Translations under genes and position numbers: made by a program
Notes under the pieces: model-generated
What the model saw: only the letters and a program-made list of their open reading frames with translations
Told to the model about the DNA's origin: nothing
Database searches by the model: none
Assembly (NCBI RefSeq): GCF_009905375.1
Contig: NC_133650.1
Location: 169,588,518-169,652,517 of the forward strand
Source of the DNA: Apium graveolens
Taxonomy: Eukaryota > Streptophyta > Magnoliopsida > Apiales > Apiaceae
Length of the DNA: 64,000 nt
Direction of reading: 5' to 3'
Shown: in pieces, positions 46,266 to 59,140 of the stretch
Position numbering within the stretch: the first letter of the stretch is position 1
Layout of the letters: every line of letters starts with the position of its first letter

Positions 46266-48119
46266 TTTTTCGTATTTATTAGAAACTGTCTCTTTTAACC
46301 AAAGTTCTTCACGAATGTTGAGATCTTGCAAATATTTACGCACTTTCAAGTTATCCTTTTATATACTCTCAATATCCAGAAGTGTGCCTACAATTTTATC
46401 ACAAACATTTTTTCTATATGTATGACATCAAGATTATGTCGCAGTAAGAGTGTTGACCAATATTGCAAGTCAAAAATAACACTTCTTTTACGCCAGTTTA
46501 ATTCATTGGCTCCGTATTTACATTTTCTAGATGAGTTTTTTGGTGCTTTAGCTGGTGTACGTACATGAACTTCTTCCAATTGTCTCAAATTGTCTTCACT
46601 GGTAAAAGTTCTTGGAGGACCACGCAACTCACTAGATCCATCATAATCTTTGATCTTTCACCACAAATGATTAGCACTCAAGTAACATCGATGTCCTCCA
46701 AAACATTGTTTGTTAGCTATTCTTCGAGATCTTGTATTTTCTAAAAAAATAGGACATGCTAATTTTCCAGCAGTACTCCACCCAGACAAGTACGCATAAG
46801 TCGGAAAATCACTAATTGTCCATAATACCGCAACTTTCAATTTAAACATACATTCACTATATGAATCATATGCATCAATCTCATGCCATAACTCTTTAAG
46901 TTCTTTTAATAATGGTTGTAAAAACACATCATAATCTTTTCCAAGAGATTTCAGACCAGGAATTAGTAACGACATGAGGTAGTTTGTACCATCTGGGGAA
47001 GTCCAGGGTGGCATGTTGTAAGGAATAAATATCACAGGCCATAAATTATATGATGATGATAGATTTAAAAATGGGTTAAATTCATATGATGCCAGTCCCA
47101 TTTGTACGCTTCTGGAATCAATAGCAAAGTCAGGGTAAATGTTGTCAAAGTGCTTCCAAGCCCTCCCATGAGCCAGATGGTTATTACCAGGTTCTTCTTT
47201 ACGCACTTCTTTATGCCATCGCATATCTTTATAAGTGTGTTTGGAACTAAATAGTCGCTTAAGTCGAGCTTTCATTGGGAACCATCTAAGTAGTTTATGT
47301 GGAATCTTGCTTCGTACATAACGACTAAACTTACACACTAGACATGATATATCATTCACATTTTCACCGTAGAACAGGGCACAATCATATTCACAAACAT
47401 CAATTTGCTCATATCCTAAGCCTTAGTTCACAAAGAAGCTTCCTTGTAATGTAATAATTCTCTGGACAATGATAACCTTCGGGAAATGTATCTTTAAAAT
47501 ATTTTAAAATATCATCGAATGCCTTACCTATTAACTTATTAAGCATCTTAATATTCATCAACTTTACCACCGTCTTTAAAACAGAATCTTTAGAATTATC
47601 ATACAAAAACTTGTGAAGACATTCAAACATGGCATTATACTTATCACTTACACTAAAAGAAGAATCACAGTCAAAATCACCAGTTGGACCAATGTCAAAA
47701 TACTCACTACCAGTGGCATCGATAAGACCTGAAGCCAAATCATCGTGTTCATCTTCCACATTGTTAACTTGGGAATCAAAAGTTGTTTCATTTTCTAAGT
47801 CAACTGCTAGCTCCCCACGATAGTACCAGTGCTTGTATGTACTTAAAAAACTATTAGTAAGCAAGTGCAACTTAATCAATTTAAGGTTTTATAATTCTTT
47901 ATTCACACATCGAGTATAAGGACATACTACCATTTCTTTTGTATCTAATGATTTTTTCGCGACACTTATAAAGACCTTGATACCATTTGTATATTCAGCT
48001 GAGAGCTTGTCGGGTATACTTATGCATGAGTGATCCATATCCTTCCTACGCCAAAGAATTTTTAGCTTGTAACAATTATGAATAGCATAAAAAAATATTA
48101 CCATGACTCCATGCAACAA
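46266..48119 (-). pseudogene. CACTA transposase, N-terminal and catalytic-region part
   Basis: The TNPD-like transposase begins near 48063 with MDHSCISIPDKLSAEYTNG and VCPYTRCVNKEL, the transposase-associated N-terminal domain. Then come an acidic linker (47409-47879) with KMLNKLIGKAFDDILKYFKD, and the transposase core at 46658-47359: DMRWHKE, GLASYEFNPF, YNMPPWTSP, LMSLLIPGLKS, LLWTI-type and YAYLSGWSTAGKLACP. The last part, LNWRKRSVIFDLQYWS and LRHNLDVIHIEK (46388-46627), is cut by the solo LTR. Frameshifts and a stop near 47880 show a decayed copy. In active elements this protein cuts at CACTA ends. Confidence 0.85.
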
Positions 48120-49276
48120 TAACTAGAATCCAAAAAATCAAATCCTTAACTAACATAAAAAGTATAAAATAGAGTTAATAACATGAATGTCTAACACAGA
48201 AGAGGTAGAAATTAAATTGCCTAAGTAGTTGCCACCATATATTCTAGTTTAGACATGTACTAAAATTAAACATCTCTCCCTAATTTTTTAAAGAAGAAAT
48301 TAAAAGCTTTATATAGGTATTGATTATGTTACTAATTTAATTAGTGAACTATCATTCTTGCTTTGTTTTTAAGAAAATATTTTTTTTATTGATATTAATT
48401 TATGTTAGTACCCCAGACTGACTATTTTTAATCATAGTTTGTTTGGCTTGTATTAGTCTCCCTTTTTAAATAACTTAGTAGAAGTAGTTTTTATTTCAAC
48501 TGTACACATAATTCAAGAATCAAATTTATCACACAATTAATATATTCAACTTCATTCTCCTGCTTTCTTTCTAATAGAGGGAAAGATTAAAATTTGACAT
48601 CTTCTGGAACAGGTATTTTCAATTGATGATCTGCCATTTTTTTCTAAATACAAGTAAGTAATAATATTTTTGGAAGGGTTTTTGAATAAATTTCTTTCTA
48701 GGAACATGAGTAACAACTAAAAAAACTTAAACTACAAAAATACCTGAATAGGCAGAGCAGATTCATCTGTAACTGAATAGAGGAGAAACAAAATGAACAC
48801 CTGATATGAGGTGAGATTAAACAAAAACAATCCATAGTAACAAACCCAAGTTTATCATCACTATAAAAGTACAATAATTTTACTCTCCAGATCATTTTGT
48901 AATATAGTAATAAATATTCTTCTTAGAAAATACTAGCCAACTTTGAACTTGATACCTCATATTACTAGACTACCAGAAATGGCCAATACAGAAAAATTAA
49001 TTCATTAATCTCCCATGGAACCCAAAAATTTCTTCATAAAAAATAAGTCCCACAATCATATCTTCATTAAACACAATGGTTTTTTCTGTAATTACAAATA
49101 ATCATGTGAACTAATGTTGTAGTTCGTAGATATACACATACACATACACATACCCACTTAAATTCACCTCACAAGACTAATGATACAGATTATGAACACA
49201 AATATAATATCAAAATAAAAAATAATATTGACTTATCTAGTTTAAATTTGAAAGTTTTCAGATATTCAAATTAGTA
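48120..49276. other. CACTA 5' side and spacer, no gene seen
   Basis: AT-rich, with an ACACAT microsatellite near 49132-49157. The right CACTA terminus expected here (CTTGTAGTG) was not found, so the end is lost or diverged. Confidence 0.5.
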
Positions 49277-49728
49277 CTCCTTCTGTCCCATTTTAGCTGT
49301 TTTTTTCAAATATGCACACAGACCAATATTAACATTTATTGAAAAACATATATGTACAAGTTTACAAGAGTACCCTCATTAAATAGAGTTTTCAACTGGT
49401 CAAATACACGGTACTCAAAACAATAATGCTGCTTTAGTTAATGCCCGCCAATGAAATTTTAAGTTTTGCCAAAGAAATTCACTTTTTCTAACATTTCCCC
49501 CCATTTTTTTAACCTTTCTTCTTCTCTAGTTTATCTGATTGTTCACAAATATCTTAATTTTTCCCACCATTTTATAATCATTCTATCTACCCACTTAATT
49601 TTAATTTTTCCCACCTTCTTTTAAATCTTCCCACCATATTTATAATCTTTCCCACAAAAACCATGCTATATAAAGGTTCACTTGTGTTTATAAATTGTGT
49701 TAAAAAATCAAATTTAAATGTTTGGATT

Positions 49729-49954
49729 ATGGAGTATCACTATTTTGACTTGAATATTCCTGGAACTGAAGAAAAAAATCACGAAGAGAGTCATGCAAAT
49801 GAAGAATCAAATTTTAAAGATGGGGACACCGAAGAGAATGATATAGAGACTTTGATCTCAATGAATCACTTTCATCTGGTGGTATATTACTTATACTTAT
49901 TATTGCTTATTTTTATTTTTGATTAGTGTCTCTTGTGAAATCATGTTTTGTTTT

Positions 49955-49999
<45 letters not shown>

Positions 50000-50338
50000 T
50001 ATGCATATGCATATGCATATGCATATGCAAATGCAAACTGTATAAATATGAAAATAAATTTATAAGTATGTACACATACACTCTTTTATTATATGCATAT
50101 GAAGATATAAACACAAACACTCGAGTTTTAAAGTGTAGAAATCTAACAAATAATCAAAGGAAGGTAATATATATAGCCTTGCTTCAAAGAAGTGCGAATG
50201 GAAAACTTAAAAGGGATACAACAAAAATTGTTGCATCATTATTTTCTGTCTCCATGAGTACAGTTCAACGCATTTGGAAAAGATCCATAGAAAATGGTGG
50301 TGATGTATCTCATCGAAGGACAAAGAACTGTGGATGAA
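49729..50338 (+). pseudogene. Mariner transposase N-terminus, copy 1
   Basis: Exon 1 (49729-49881) opens MEYHYFDLNIP with an acidic stretch. A 1 bp loss near 49841 shifts its end frame. After an intron with a long AT/GCATAT microsatellite comes the DNA-binding part: RNLTNNQRKVIYIALLQRS, NGKLKRDTTKIVASLFSV, TVQRIWKRS. It ends at TGA (50336-50338), a CGA-to-TGA change inside NCGRKR. The motif LTNxQRxxIYxALLxRS and the HTH are those of plant mariner-like transposases. No DDD catalytic domain follows. Confidence 0.8.
49957..50028 (+). repeat. Compound microsatellite (AT)n(GCATAT)n in the mariner intron
   Basis: About 38 bp of AT repeat followed by five GCATAT units. The same site is much shorter in copies 2 (62956-62985) and 3 (63881-63905). 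Confidence 0.9.
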
Positions 50339-50397
50339 AAAGAATCCAGACTAATTTTGATGCATTCCGTAACATTCCTTTGCAGCAACGAACCACT

Positions 50398-50562
50398 ATG
50401 CTGCTTTAGTTAGTGCCCGCCAATGAAATTTTAAGCTTTGCCAATGAAATTCACTTTTTTTAACATTTTCGCCCATTTTTTAACCTTTCTTCTTCTCTGG
50501 TTTACCTGATTGTTCAAAAATATTTTAAATTTTTCCACCATTTTATAATCATTCTACCTACC
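50398..50562 (+). mobile_element. Mariner tandem module 2, left part
   Basis: The first 165 bp of module 2 (ATGCTGCTTTAGTTAGTGCCCGCC to TCATTCTACCTACC), interrupted by TKY3. It resumes at 62613. Confidence 0.8.
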
Positions 50563-53500
50563 TGTAATATCTGGGATATATCGTGTAATTATTTTTGCTA
50601 ATAAATAAATATTATGCATGTCCAGTATTTATTCTGTGAATTATTTGTTAAGTGGTATATGTGTTTGGATGTTTAAAAATAATATTAATTGAGTATTTTA
50701 ATTTTTATATGTCCAAAATAAAATATAGATAATTGTCATATCTTCCTATTTATTTTTATGTTGATTTATAATTTTATAGGAAATATATGGATTTTATAAA
50801 TTCTTTTTTTCCGAGTATTTATAAATTATTTTATATAATCGGGAACCAACCGATGTCATCCGTTTTTACGTTTTTTAACCCGAAACTCTTCCGAGAACTC
50901 TTTCCTAACCTAATTGCAATATTTCGAGCATTTTCCACGTTTTGACTTTTTCAATCTGGCGTACGGTTTGTCCTGCGCGGGTCCCCGCGCAATATTTTCG
51001 ATACATTATTCGTTTCGGTAAATCAATAAAACTCGTATTTTCGATAAGCGGGTTCTTTTTATTAAACTATTACAATTATCACCTCGTAATACGTGTAACC
51101 AGGCGCTGAGACCAAGACCGCAGTACAAATTGTACTGATTTGGATAATTATCCCGAAAACCGGTACCGTTTGGATCTGTTTTTATAAATAAACGTACCAT
51201 TTTATATCCAGAATGATCCAACGGGATACTAATTTTCCGTAATTATAAATAGCCTTTACCGTATTTTATTTCATACCGAAAATCATTTACAAATAGTAAT
51301 TATATAATTTTACAGAGAAAATCTATATATTCATATAAACTTTCAAGAATCAAACAGCAATTCGTAGGTGTTATTGAAATCCGTTTGGAAAGCTTGAGTA
51401 ACCAAGACGAAGGGTTTGAAGAGTACTATCAGATTATACAAGTTCCGGAACTGCAGAATCAAAGGTTTATTTTTTATATTTTTATTTATTTTCGAATTAT
51501 TTTAATTAAAAATATGAATTTTTGTTCGGATGATTGTTTGAATGATTTGATGATTGCATGTTGTAGAGCTTGTTTTCCTGATGATTTTCAAATATCATAT
51601 GACTGATTTGGAGTTCAATAACATGTTCAAAATTGAGTTTAATATTCGAATTTTAAAATTAGGGTTTATAACCCGTATGAATGTTCTTAATTGAAATTTA
51701 GGGCTTTTTGTTCTAGGGGTTATTAGCTGTTGAAATATAGTGGGTTGTGTTCCTTATGAAATTTGCAATCGATAGGTGTATAGCTCGTTAACAGACGATT
51801 CATGGCTTGAAGGGAGTTGTGTTTTTAAAGTTACGTCGAGCTCGCCGGAAACCGGCGAACTTCCCGGCCAAATTCCGGCCAACTCAGGGGTTATTGATGT
51901 GTTTTGATTGCATGAATAGATTCCTGGTGATGTATAGATCATATCTGGAGGAATTGGTGGTGTGAGGATGCCGGGAACGTGTTCTCCGGCCATCCCCGTA
52001 ATTTTCCGGCGACTGAACTGCAAAATTGCAGTTTAGTGCCTGTACTTTTGAAGATGGTGAAGATTAGTCCCTGAAGTTTCTGGAAATTGCAAAAATAGGA
52101 TTTCTGTTTTTAAAATGTTTAAAAATCATATTTTCTATTTATTTTAATTATAAAAATTCGTTTTTAATTTCTGAAAATCCCAAAAATTATTATTTTAATT
52201 CCAAAAATTATTTTTAATTCAAAAATAAATATGAATTAATTATTTAATTAATTTTAGTCAATAATTAATTGATTAATTAGTCAATTAATTCAAAAATTAA
52301 TTTTTTAATTGATTTAATTAATTATTAATTGATTTTAATTAATTATTTAATTAGATTTAATTATTTAAAAATGATTTAAAAATTCTGAAAAATAGTTTCG
52401 AGTTTTAAAATATTATTTTAAATTGTTTTCAAGGCTCGATAATTAATAAAAAAATATTTTGAAACCATATTTGGCCAACCGAACCTTGTTTATTGCTTTG
52501 AAATTGATCCAACAACTCGTTTTAATTCTGAAAAATGTTTTAAAAATCATATTAAATACCCGAAAGCCTGTTTATGACCCGAGACTCCTTTAGAAATGAT
52601 ATATCATTGATTGTTTGATGTGTTACGTGTTATATGTAACTTGTTGTTTGACTGTCGATCTATATGTTCGGTGTTTACTTATTTATAGCATAACTTTCAA
52701 TCCGTTAGTCGGATTTGGGTAAAACGAAGGGTAGATAGAAGTGTATATCAAATAGAAACATATGAGTTGAGTATTGATAGATGCTTATGATATGTGAGCA
52801 GAAGAGGCAAGGTTTAGGAAAGGAAAGAAGATAGTCGAGGAGTAAGACGGTTGTAATTGGAAGTTAGTGAAGTATAGCAAGCTAGTATCAGGCAAGTGTT
52901 CTGAACTTTCTCGAGATATATTGTAGTTGATTGATAGCCCTGTTTTATATTGCAAGTGCTTTGAAGAAGTGAACCCTGATTCCAGTTGTTGATCTTGGAG
53001 CCGTAAACCTTATTCTTTCCGAACCATTAATTTTTGCATACCCGAATACGAACCACAGATATACGATACTACTCCACAAATACATACAAACTAAATGCCA
53101 AACACCGAATCAAATTGCTTATATATTCAAACCATTGTACCTTATGCTTTGAAAGATAAAATCCTTGTAACCTTGAAATGTTGATTCCTTTGTTATCTAA
53201 TTCTTTTATTACCTAATAGCCATTCTTTAAAATTGCTATATTGATCCTTTGTGAAGATTAACCATCTCATTATTGAACATCTAATATTACTTATAATTTT
53301 GATTATTGCTTTACATTGTTTATTCAGTTATTGTGTTAGAATTGGATTATTTTTATAAAATTGAGGACCATATTCGTGGTCAGACCAGATTAGTGGTCAA
53401 GTTAGGCCAATGTGTGCCTTGGATCCAGTAATTAGAGCAGAGCTGTGTGCCTTGCTTGGGGTTAGTGTGTGACTGATCAACAGCCTAACCTTGGTTTTTA

Positions 53501-53688
53501 AAATAAAAATATAATATCCAATTTTATATCAATAATCATTATTCCCTTGATACCTTAATCCTTTTCACTTGATGATCATTATTCTCAGTCTTGTCATTGT
53601 GACTTGCTGAGCTAGTTAGCTCATTTGTGCGATGTTGTTTATGTTCTTTTCCAGTTAAGAAGGAACCAGTTGGTAGCGAGGATCCCCA
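50563..53688 (+). repeat. 5' LTR of TKY3, 3'-truncated
   Basis: Starts TGTAATATCTGGGATATATCG and aligns with the 3' LTR up to GAGGATCCCCA. The last ~305 bp of LTR, the PBS and the adjoining leader are deleted. The join is at CCAG, which also occurs in the deleted side of the 3' copy. Confidence 0.85.
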
Positions 53689-54024
53689 CCAGTTGATTCA
53701 GATTCCACTGGGCATTCAGTTGCGGGTGCCCCATTCCAGTCTACATTGCATCCTGTTCCTTATTACCGGTATGAGGCTGTTTTATTGGAGCGTGATTCCT
53801 TGTTGGCACAGATCTGAGAGCTGCAGCATATCATCAGGACTACAGATGTTGGTCGTGGTATGAGGGAGCTTCAAGAGGAGATCCATGTGACACGCAGGAT
53901 TCTTGAGGCTAGGCTACATAAAGCTACATTACCTGGTCGAGGCCCTGATGCACTTATGGGATGGGCTAGTGAGGTGATGGAGGACTTTGAGAGGCTAGGA
54001 GGACCAGAGTTTCCTTGGAGTTAG
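53677..54024 (+). pseudogene. Leader ORF upstream of gag (TKY3)
   Basis: An open frame from just after a TAG at 53674 to the TAG at 54022-54024 runs across the deletion joint. It reads SDSTGHSVAGAP, then a Leu/Glu-rich helical region (YRYEAVLLERDSLLAQ, MRELQEEIHVTRRILEARL), and ends GGPEFPWS. One TGA (53815-53817) is explained by CGA to TGA. There is no ATG near its start, as expected for a second exon. The LTR part just upstream has a strong acceptor-like TTATGTTCTTTTCCAG. Position and character match the leader ORF of TKY2; sequence identity is low. Function unknown. Confidence 0.45.
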
Positions 54025-54492
54025 ATCCAGAGATGGAGATGTTGATCAGCGCTGTTGTGGACATTTAGTATGTACAGTAGTATGTAGTATGTATCAATAG
54101 ACTTTTGGGTTGTATTTATAGACTAGATTTGCTGAGTGCTGATTAGTGAGTAGGTTTGTTGTACCCTTTTGTTTTTACTTTCGAAGCGTCTTTACGCTTG
54201 TACTACCTAAAACTTTTGATCTATATATATCAGTACCTTTTTCCTTTCCAGCATTGTCATTCACATTACTGTACCTGTTTTACTTTACTTTATTTATTGC
54301 ACCAGTTATACCCCTGTGATACCATATACCCTGTTCCCTTAACTTTTTTTATTCTGTAAAGAAGCATGCAATTTACTTAGTTCAACTGTTACAACTGTTT
54401 TCAAAAAGAGATATTTCTGTTTTACAAAACTTTTCTTTTATGCAAAGGATTTGATTTAAAAGCTAAATAAGTTGTTTGATTCTTTACAGAAA
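54025..54492 (+). other. TKY3 leader between leader ORF and gag
   Basis: About 470 bp of AT-rich untranslated leader. I see no ORF or clear signal. Confidence 0.6.
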
Positions 54493-55660
54493 ATGCCTCC
54501 CAGAAGAAATACCCGCACCAACACCCAGAATGAAGAAACCAACAACAACAACAACCAAGACAATACCAACCAGATTGCAAACCCAAGACCCATTGACCCA
54601 ACAATAGCCCAAATTCTTCAAATCTTGGCTCAACAAACAGTTCACCTGGCACAACAACAACAAAGACAGACTAATTCCCAAGTAACTTTCAAAACTTTTC
54701 AAGCGGTAAACCTACCTGAATTCAAGGGTTCCTTAGATCCGATTGAAGCAAATGTTTGGTTAAAGGAAATAGAGAAGTCATTTGCTTTAGTTAAAGTGAA
54801 GGAAGAACAAAATGTGGAGTTTCCAAGTTATTATTTGAAGAATGAGGCCATCTATTGGTGGGAGACTGTGAAGACATTGGAAGGTACAGATGTTATTACT
54901 TGGGAGAGGTTTAAGGAATTGTTTTTAGAAAAATATTTTCCCCATTTTGTTCAGGATCAAATGGAGCTGAAGTTTTTAGAGTTGAAGCAAGGAAATATGT
55001 TGGTAGCTGATTATGAGAGTAAGTTTGAAGAGTTATCAATGTATGTGCCGTCATATGTGGATACTGACAGGAAGAAGGCCAAGAGATTCCAGCAAGGTCT
55101 GAAGCCATAGATCAGAGGGAAGGTAGCTATCTTTGAATTAGATACCTATGCAGGAGTTGTACAAAAGGCCATGATTGCAGAAACAGAGAGCGAGATGTCA
55201 TCAGAGGAAAAGGAAAGTAAGAAGAGGAAGTTTGAAGGAAATGAAGGACAATCACAACCAGGGAAGTTTCTAAACTTTAAGAAGGGTAAGTTTCAGCCAG
55301 GGGGAAATTTTAATTTTAAGAAGCAGAATACAGGCGACGGAGGTCAAAGCAACCGTCCAGTCAATGTGAATCAGCCGAATCAGTTGAGGTTAACTTTTCC
55401 AGACTGTCAGGTATGTGGGAAGAAACATGGATGAGTCTGTAATAAGTTGAACGTGGTTGGTTTCAAATGTAATCAGAAGGGGCACTATTCGAGGGAGTGC
55501 CGTAATCAGCCAGCGAGAGAGCCAGCAAACAAGGATCAACCTATCCGGAATCCAGCAGTTAAGGTTCCAGCTATTGGATTTACATGCGTTAAATGTGGAA
55601 AGCCAGGACATATAGCCAGGGATTGCAAGGCACCAGCCCCAGTCAGTAATGCATTGAGAA
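54493..55660 (+). pseudogene. Tekay gag (TKY3)
   Basis: Start MPPRRNTRTN at 54493. A Gln/Asn-rich N-terminus leads to VTFKTFQAVNLPEFKG, WLKEIEKSF, YWWETVK, WERFKELFLEKYFP and ELKFLELKQGNM. Stops: TAG at 55108-55110, where TGG is expected (GLKPW), and TGA at 55432-55434. The zinc-knuckle area has [13 protein letters not shown], where the first Cys reads Gly, and an intact [14 protein letters not shown] near 55590. In active relatives gag-pol is one long frame; here it is split. Confidence 0.9.
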
Positions 55661-57769
55661 TTATGGGAACTACCCCAGTAGTGAATGAGACTCCAAGGGC
55701 TAGAGTTTTTGATATGTCTGTGAAGGACGCTATCCAGGATATAGATGTCATGGCAGGTATGCTTAATGTGAATTCTTTATGTGCCAAAGTGTTAATAGAT
55801 TCGGAGGCAACTCGATCGTTTATTTCTCAAGATTTTGTTAGTAAGTTAAATTGTCCAGTTGAGTATTTAAATGAACTAATGACTGTGGAATTAGCAAATC
55901 AAAAGCGTATAGCTGTTAACCAAGTTTGTGGGAATTGTGAGATTGAGATTTCTGGTAGTAAGTTTTGTGTAGATTTGATACCATTTAAGCTAGGAGAATT
56001 TGACGTTATCTTAGGAATGGATTGGTTATCTAAGCATGATGCCCAGATAGATTGTCGAAATAAGAAGGTAATGATAAAGACGCCAGACGAAAGAATAGTG
56101 ACGTTTAAGGGTCAGAAGCATGCAAAGAAGGTTTTAACAATGATTCAAGCTAAAAAGTTACTATGGCAAGGATGCGAGCATTTTGTTGCTTATGTGATTG
56201 ATAGAAGTCAGGAGCCAGCAAAATTTGAAGATATTCCAGTAGTCAATGAATTTCCAGACGTGTTTCCCGATGAGTTACCAGGACTTCCTCGAGACAGAGA
56301 AATTGAATTTGCGATCGACTTAGCACTTGGAACGGAACCAGTATCCAAGGCCCCGTACAGAATGGCGCCCGTTGAGATGAAGGAACTAGCAAAGCAATTG
56401 CAAGAGTTGTTAGAAAAAGGAGTAATCAGACCCAGTGTATCCCCGTGGGGTGCACCGGTATTATTTGTCAAGAAGAAGGATGGAAGCATGAGACTGTGCA
56501 TCGACTATCGAGAGCTCAACAAGCTTACAATCAAGAACAAATATCTGTTACCTAGAATTGATGATTTGTTTGACCAATTGAAAGGAGCCAAGTACTTCTC
56601 CAAGATCGATTTGAGATCGGGATATCAGCAACTAAAGATTAAGCCAGAGGATATACCAAAGACAACTTTCAGGATAAGGGTATGGACATTATGAATTTTT
56701 AGTGATGTCTTTTGGATTGACCAATGCCCCGGCAGCATTCATGGACCTGATGAACAGAATTTTCAAGGAATACTTGGATAAGTTTGTTATTGTGTTCATA
56801 GACGATATTTTGATTTATTCAAAGATAGAAGAGGATCATGCAGAACATTTGAGAACAACTTTGGAGATTTTAAGGAAAAAGAAGTTATATGCTAAATTCT
56901 CGAAGTGTGAGTTTTGGTTACAGGAAGTTCAGTTCTTAGGACACATAGTCAGTAATGAAGGGATCAAAGTGGACCCAGCAAAGATTGAAGCGATTACAAA
57001 TTGGGATAGACCGAGAACACCAACAGAAGTAAGAAGTTTCTTGGGATTAGCGGGATATTATCGCCGATTTGTTCAAAATTTCTCAAGGACTGCAACACCA
57101 TTGACGAAGCTTATACGAAAGAATAAAAAGTTTATATGGAACGATAAATGCGAAAAAAGTTTTCAAGAATTGAAGCAAAGATTAATCATGACACCTGTTT
57201 TGTCACTTCCAGACGATCAAGGAAATTTTGTAATTTATAGCGATGCTTCTCATAAAGGGCTCGAATGCGTTCTGATGCAACATGATAAGGTGATTGTGTA
57301 TGCGTCAAGGCAATTGAAACCACACGAACAAAAGTATCCTACTAATGATTTGGAGCTAGCAGCCATAGTTTTTGCTTTGAAAATTTGGAGACATTATCTA
57401 TATGGAGAGAAATTCGAGATTTATACGGATCACAAAAGCTTAAAGTACATATTCACACAGAATGAGCTTAATATGAGACATAGGAGATGGTTAGAGTTGA
57501 TCAAGGATTACGACTGCACGATTAACTATCATCCCGGTAAAGCAAACGTTGTGGAAGATGCATTAAGTCAGAAAGAAAAGTTGAAGGTGTTATCAGTACC
57601 CGAAGATATATACAAGGAATTTCAGAAACTAGAATTGGAGATTAGAGTTTGCAAGCCTGATGAAGCAAAAGTGTATAGTATGGCTTTCCAGCCAGAGTTA
57701 TTAGAGAAAATAAGAAAGTGTCAAGCAGAGATAATGGATCAGGAAATTAATCGTTTGGTAGGTGAATAA
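55661..57769 (+). pseudogene. Tekay protease, reverse transcriptase and RNase H (TKY3)
   Basis: The protease motif reads [12 protein letters not shown]: the catalytic D-S/T-G box has Glu for Gly. RT starts near [13 protein letters not shown] (56255), with [30 protein letters not shown] and [11 protein letters not shown] single extra G after AAG near 56678 shifts the frame. RT resumes at 56702 with [17 protein letters not shown] and the intact catalytic box FIDDILIYS. RNase H has [15 protein letters not shown] and [13 protein letters not shown]. The frame stops at TAA 57767-57769, where relatives have a Glu codon. Confidence 0.9.
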
Positions 57770-59125
57770 TTGTGCACGCAAAAGGACGATCAATGTATTC
57801 TTAGGTTTTCTTCTGGAATTTGGATTCCACCTGTGACGGAGTTGAAGAATGAAATTTTACAGGAAGCTCGGAATTTAAGGTATTCAATCCATCCAGGGAG
57901 CACCAAAATGTACAGAGATTTGAAGGAAAATTATTGGTGGCCAGATCTGAAGAGGGAAATTGCGAAATGGGTTAGTAGATGTTATACATATCAGAGAATT
58001 AAAGCAGAGCATCAGAGACCAAGTGGATTGTTGCAGCCATTAGAGATTCCAGAATGGAAGTGGGAGCATATTGCCATGGATTTCATAGTCGGATTACCAA
58101 GGAAAAAAGCCAATCATGATGCCATTTGGGTTATAGTGGACAGACTTACCAAGTCAGCTCATTTTCTGCCTATAAATGAAAGATTTTCACTAGACAAGTT
58201 AGTCCATATGTACCTGAAAGAAATCGTAGTTCGTCATGGAGTCCCTGTGTCTATCGTATCCTATCGATATCCGAGATTTAATTCAAGATTTTGGAAAAGT
58301 TTTCAAGAATGTTTGGGAACGAGACTAAATATGAGTACGGCTTACCATCCCCAGACGGACGGCCAGAGTGAAAGAACAATCCAGACAATTGAAGACATGT
58401 TACGTGTTTGTGCTATTGATTTCAAAGGAAGTTGGGACGAGCATTTACCCTTGGTAGAATTTGCTTACAACAACAGTTATCATGCCAATATTGGGATGCC
58501 ACCCTATGAAGCTCTTTATGGACGCAAATATTGATCTCCTGTATATTAGGATGAAGTAAGAGAATGCAAATAACTTGGACCTGAATTAGTGCAACAAACG
58601 AAGGAAGTTGTTGAAGTTATCCAGAAGAGATTGATAGCAGCACAAGACCGTCAAAGGAAGTATGCAGATCAATCAAGGAAATATATGGAATTCGAAGAAG
58701 GAAACATGGTATTACTGAAAGTATCGCCGTGGAAAGGATTGACACGATTTGGAAAGAAAGGAAAACTGAGCCCAAGATATGTTGGACCTTTTGAGATTCT
58801 AAAGCGCGTTAGCAAAGTAGCTTATGAGTTGGCGTTACCTCCGCACATGGAGCACATTCACAATGTTTTTCACGTATCGATGCTTAAGAAGTATAATCCA
58901 GACTCCAGGCATGTAATCAAATATGAGCCAATAGAGCTTCAATCAGATTTGTCATATGTAGAGACTCCAATAGAGATTCTAGAAGAAAGAGAGAAAATGT
59001 TAAGAAATAAAGTGGTAAAGTTAGTAAGAGTATTGTGGAAAAATCCAAAGGTTGAAGAGCCAACCTGGGAATTAGAAAGTGATATGAGAGAAAAGTACCT
59101 CATTTGTTTTCTTTGGAGATTCTGA
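57770..59125 (+). pseudogene. Tekay integrase and chromodomain (TKY3)
   Basis: The HHCC finger has [12 protein letters not shown], but its CxxC reads CYTY. The core has MDFIVG. The second catalytic site reads VSYRYPRF instead of VSDRDPRF, losing both aspartates. GQSERTIQ is intact. Three stops cluster at 58532-58573 around GRKY. The C-terminal part (58589-59125) has KVSPWKGLTRFGKKGKLSPRY, GPFEIL and a chromodomain (VRVLWKNPKVEEPTWELE). A 1 bp loss near 59098 replaces the usual YPHLF end. Integration-dead. Confidence 0.9.
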
Positions 59126-59140
59126 GGATATAATCATTTT

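Larger units (their letters stand above)
49277..50397 (+). mobile_element. Mariner-like element 5' end plus tandem module 1
   Basis: CTCCTTCTGTCCCATTTTAGC at 49277, preceded by TA, matches the Stowaway/mariner terminal consensus. From 49426 (ATGCTGCTTTAGTTA) to 50397 lies a 972 bp module holding a leader, a TATATAAAG box (49668), the first transposase exon, an intron and the helix-turn-helix exon. The module then restarts at 50398. The catalytic part of the transposase and the 3' TIR are absent. Confidence 0.8.

Noticed and set aside
49960..50060. YIYIY/CICIC-type peptide in the ORF at 49948
   Set aside because: It is the translated AT/GCATAT microsatellite within an intron, not coding.
53815..53817. 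Programmed stop readthrough in the leader ORFs (TGA here, TAG at 9179-9181)
   Set aside because: The stops are at similar but not identical places, differ in codon, and fit the C-to-T decay seen everywhere else.
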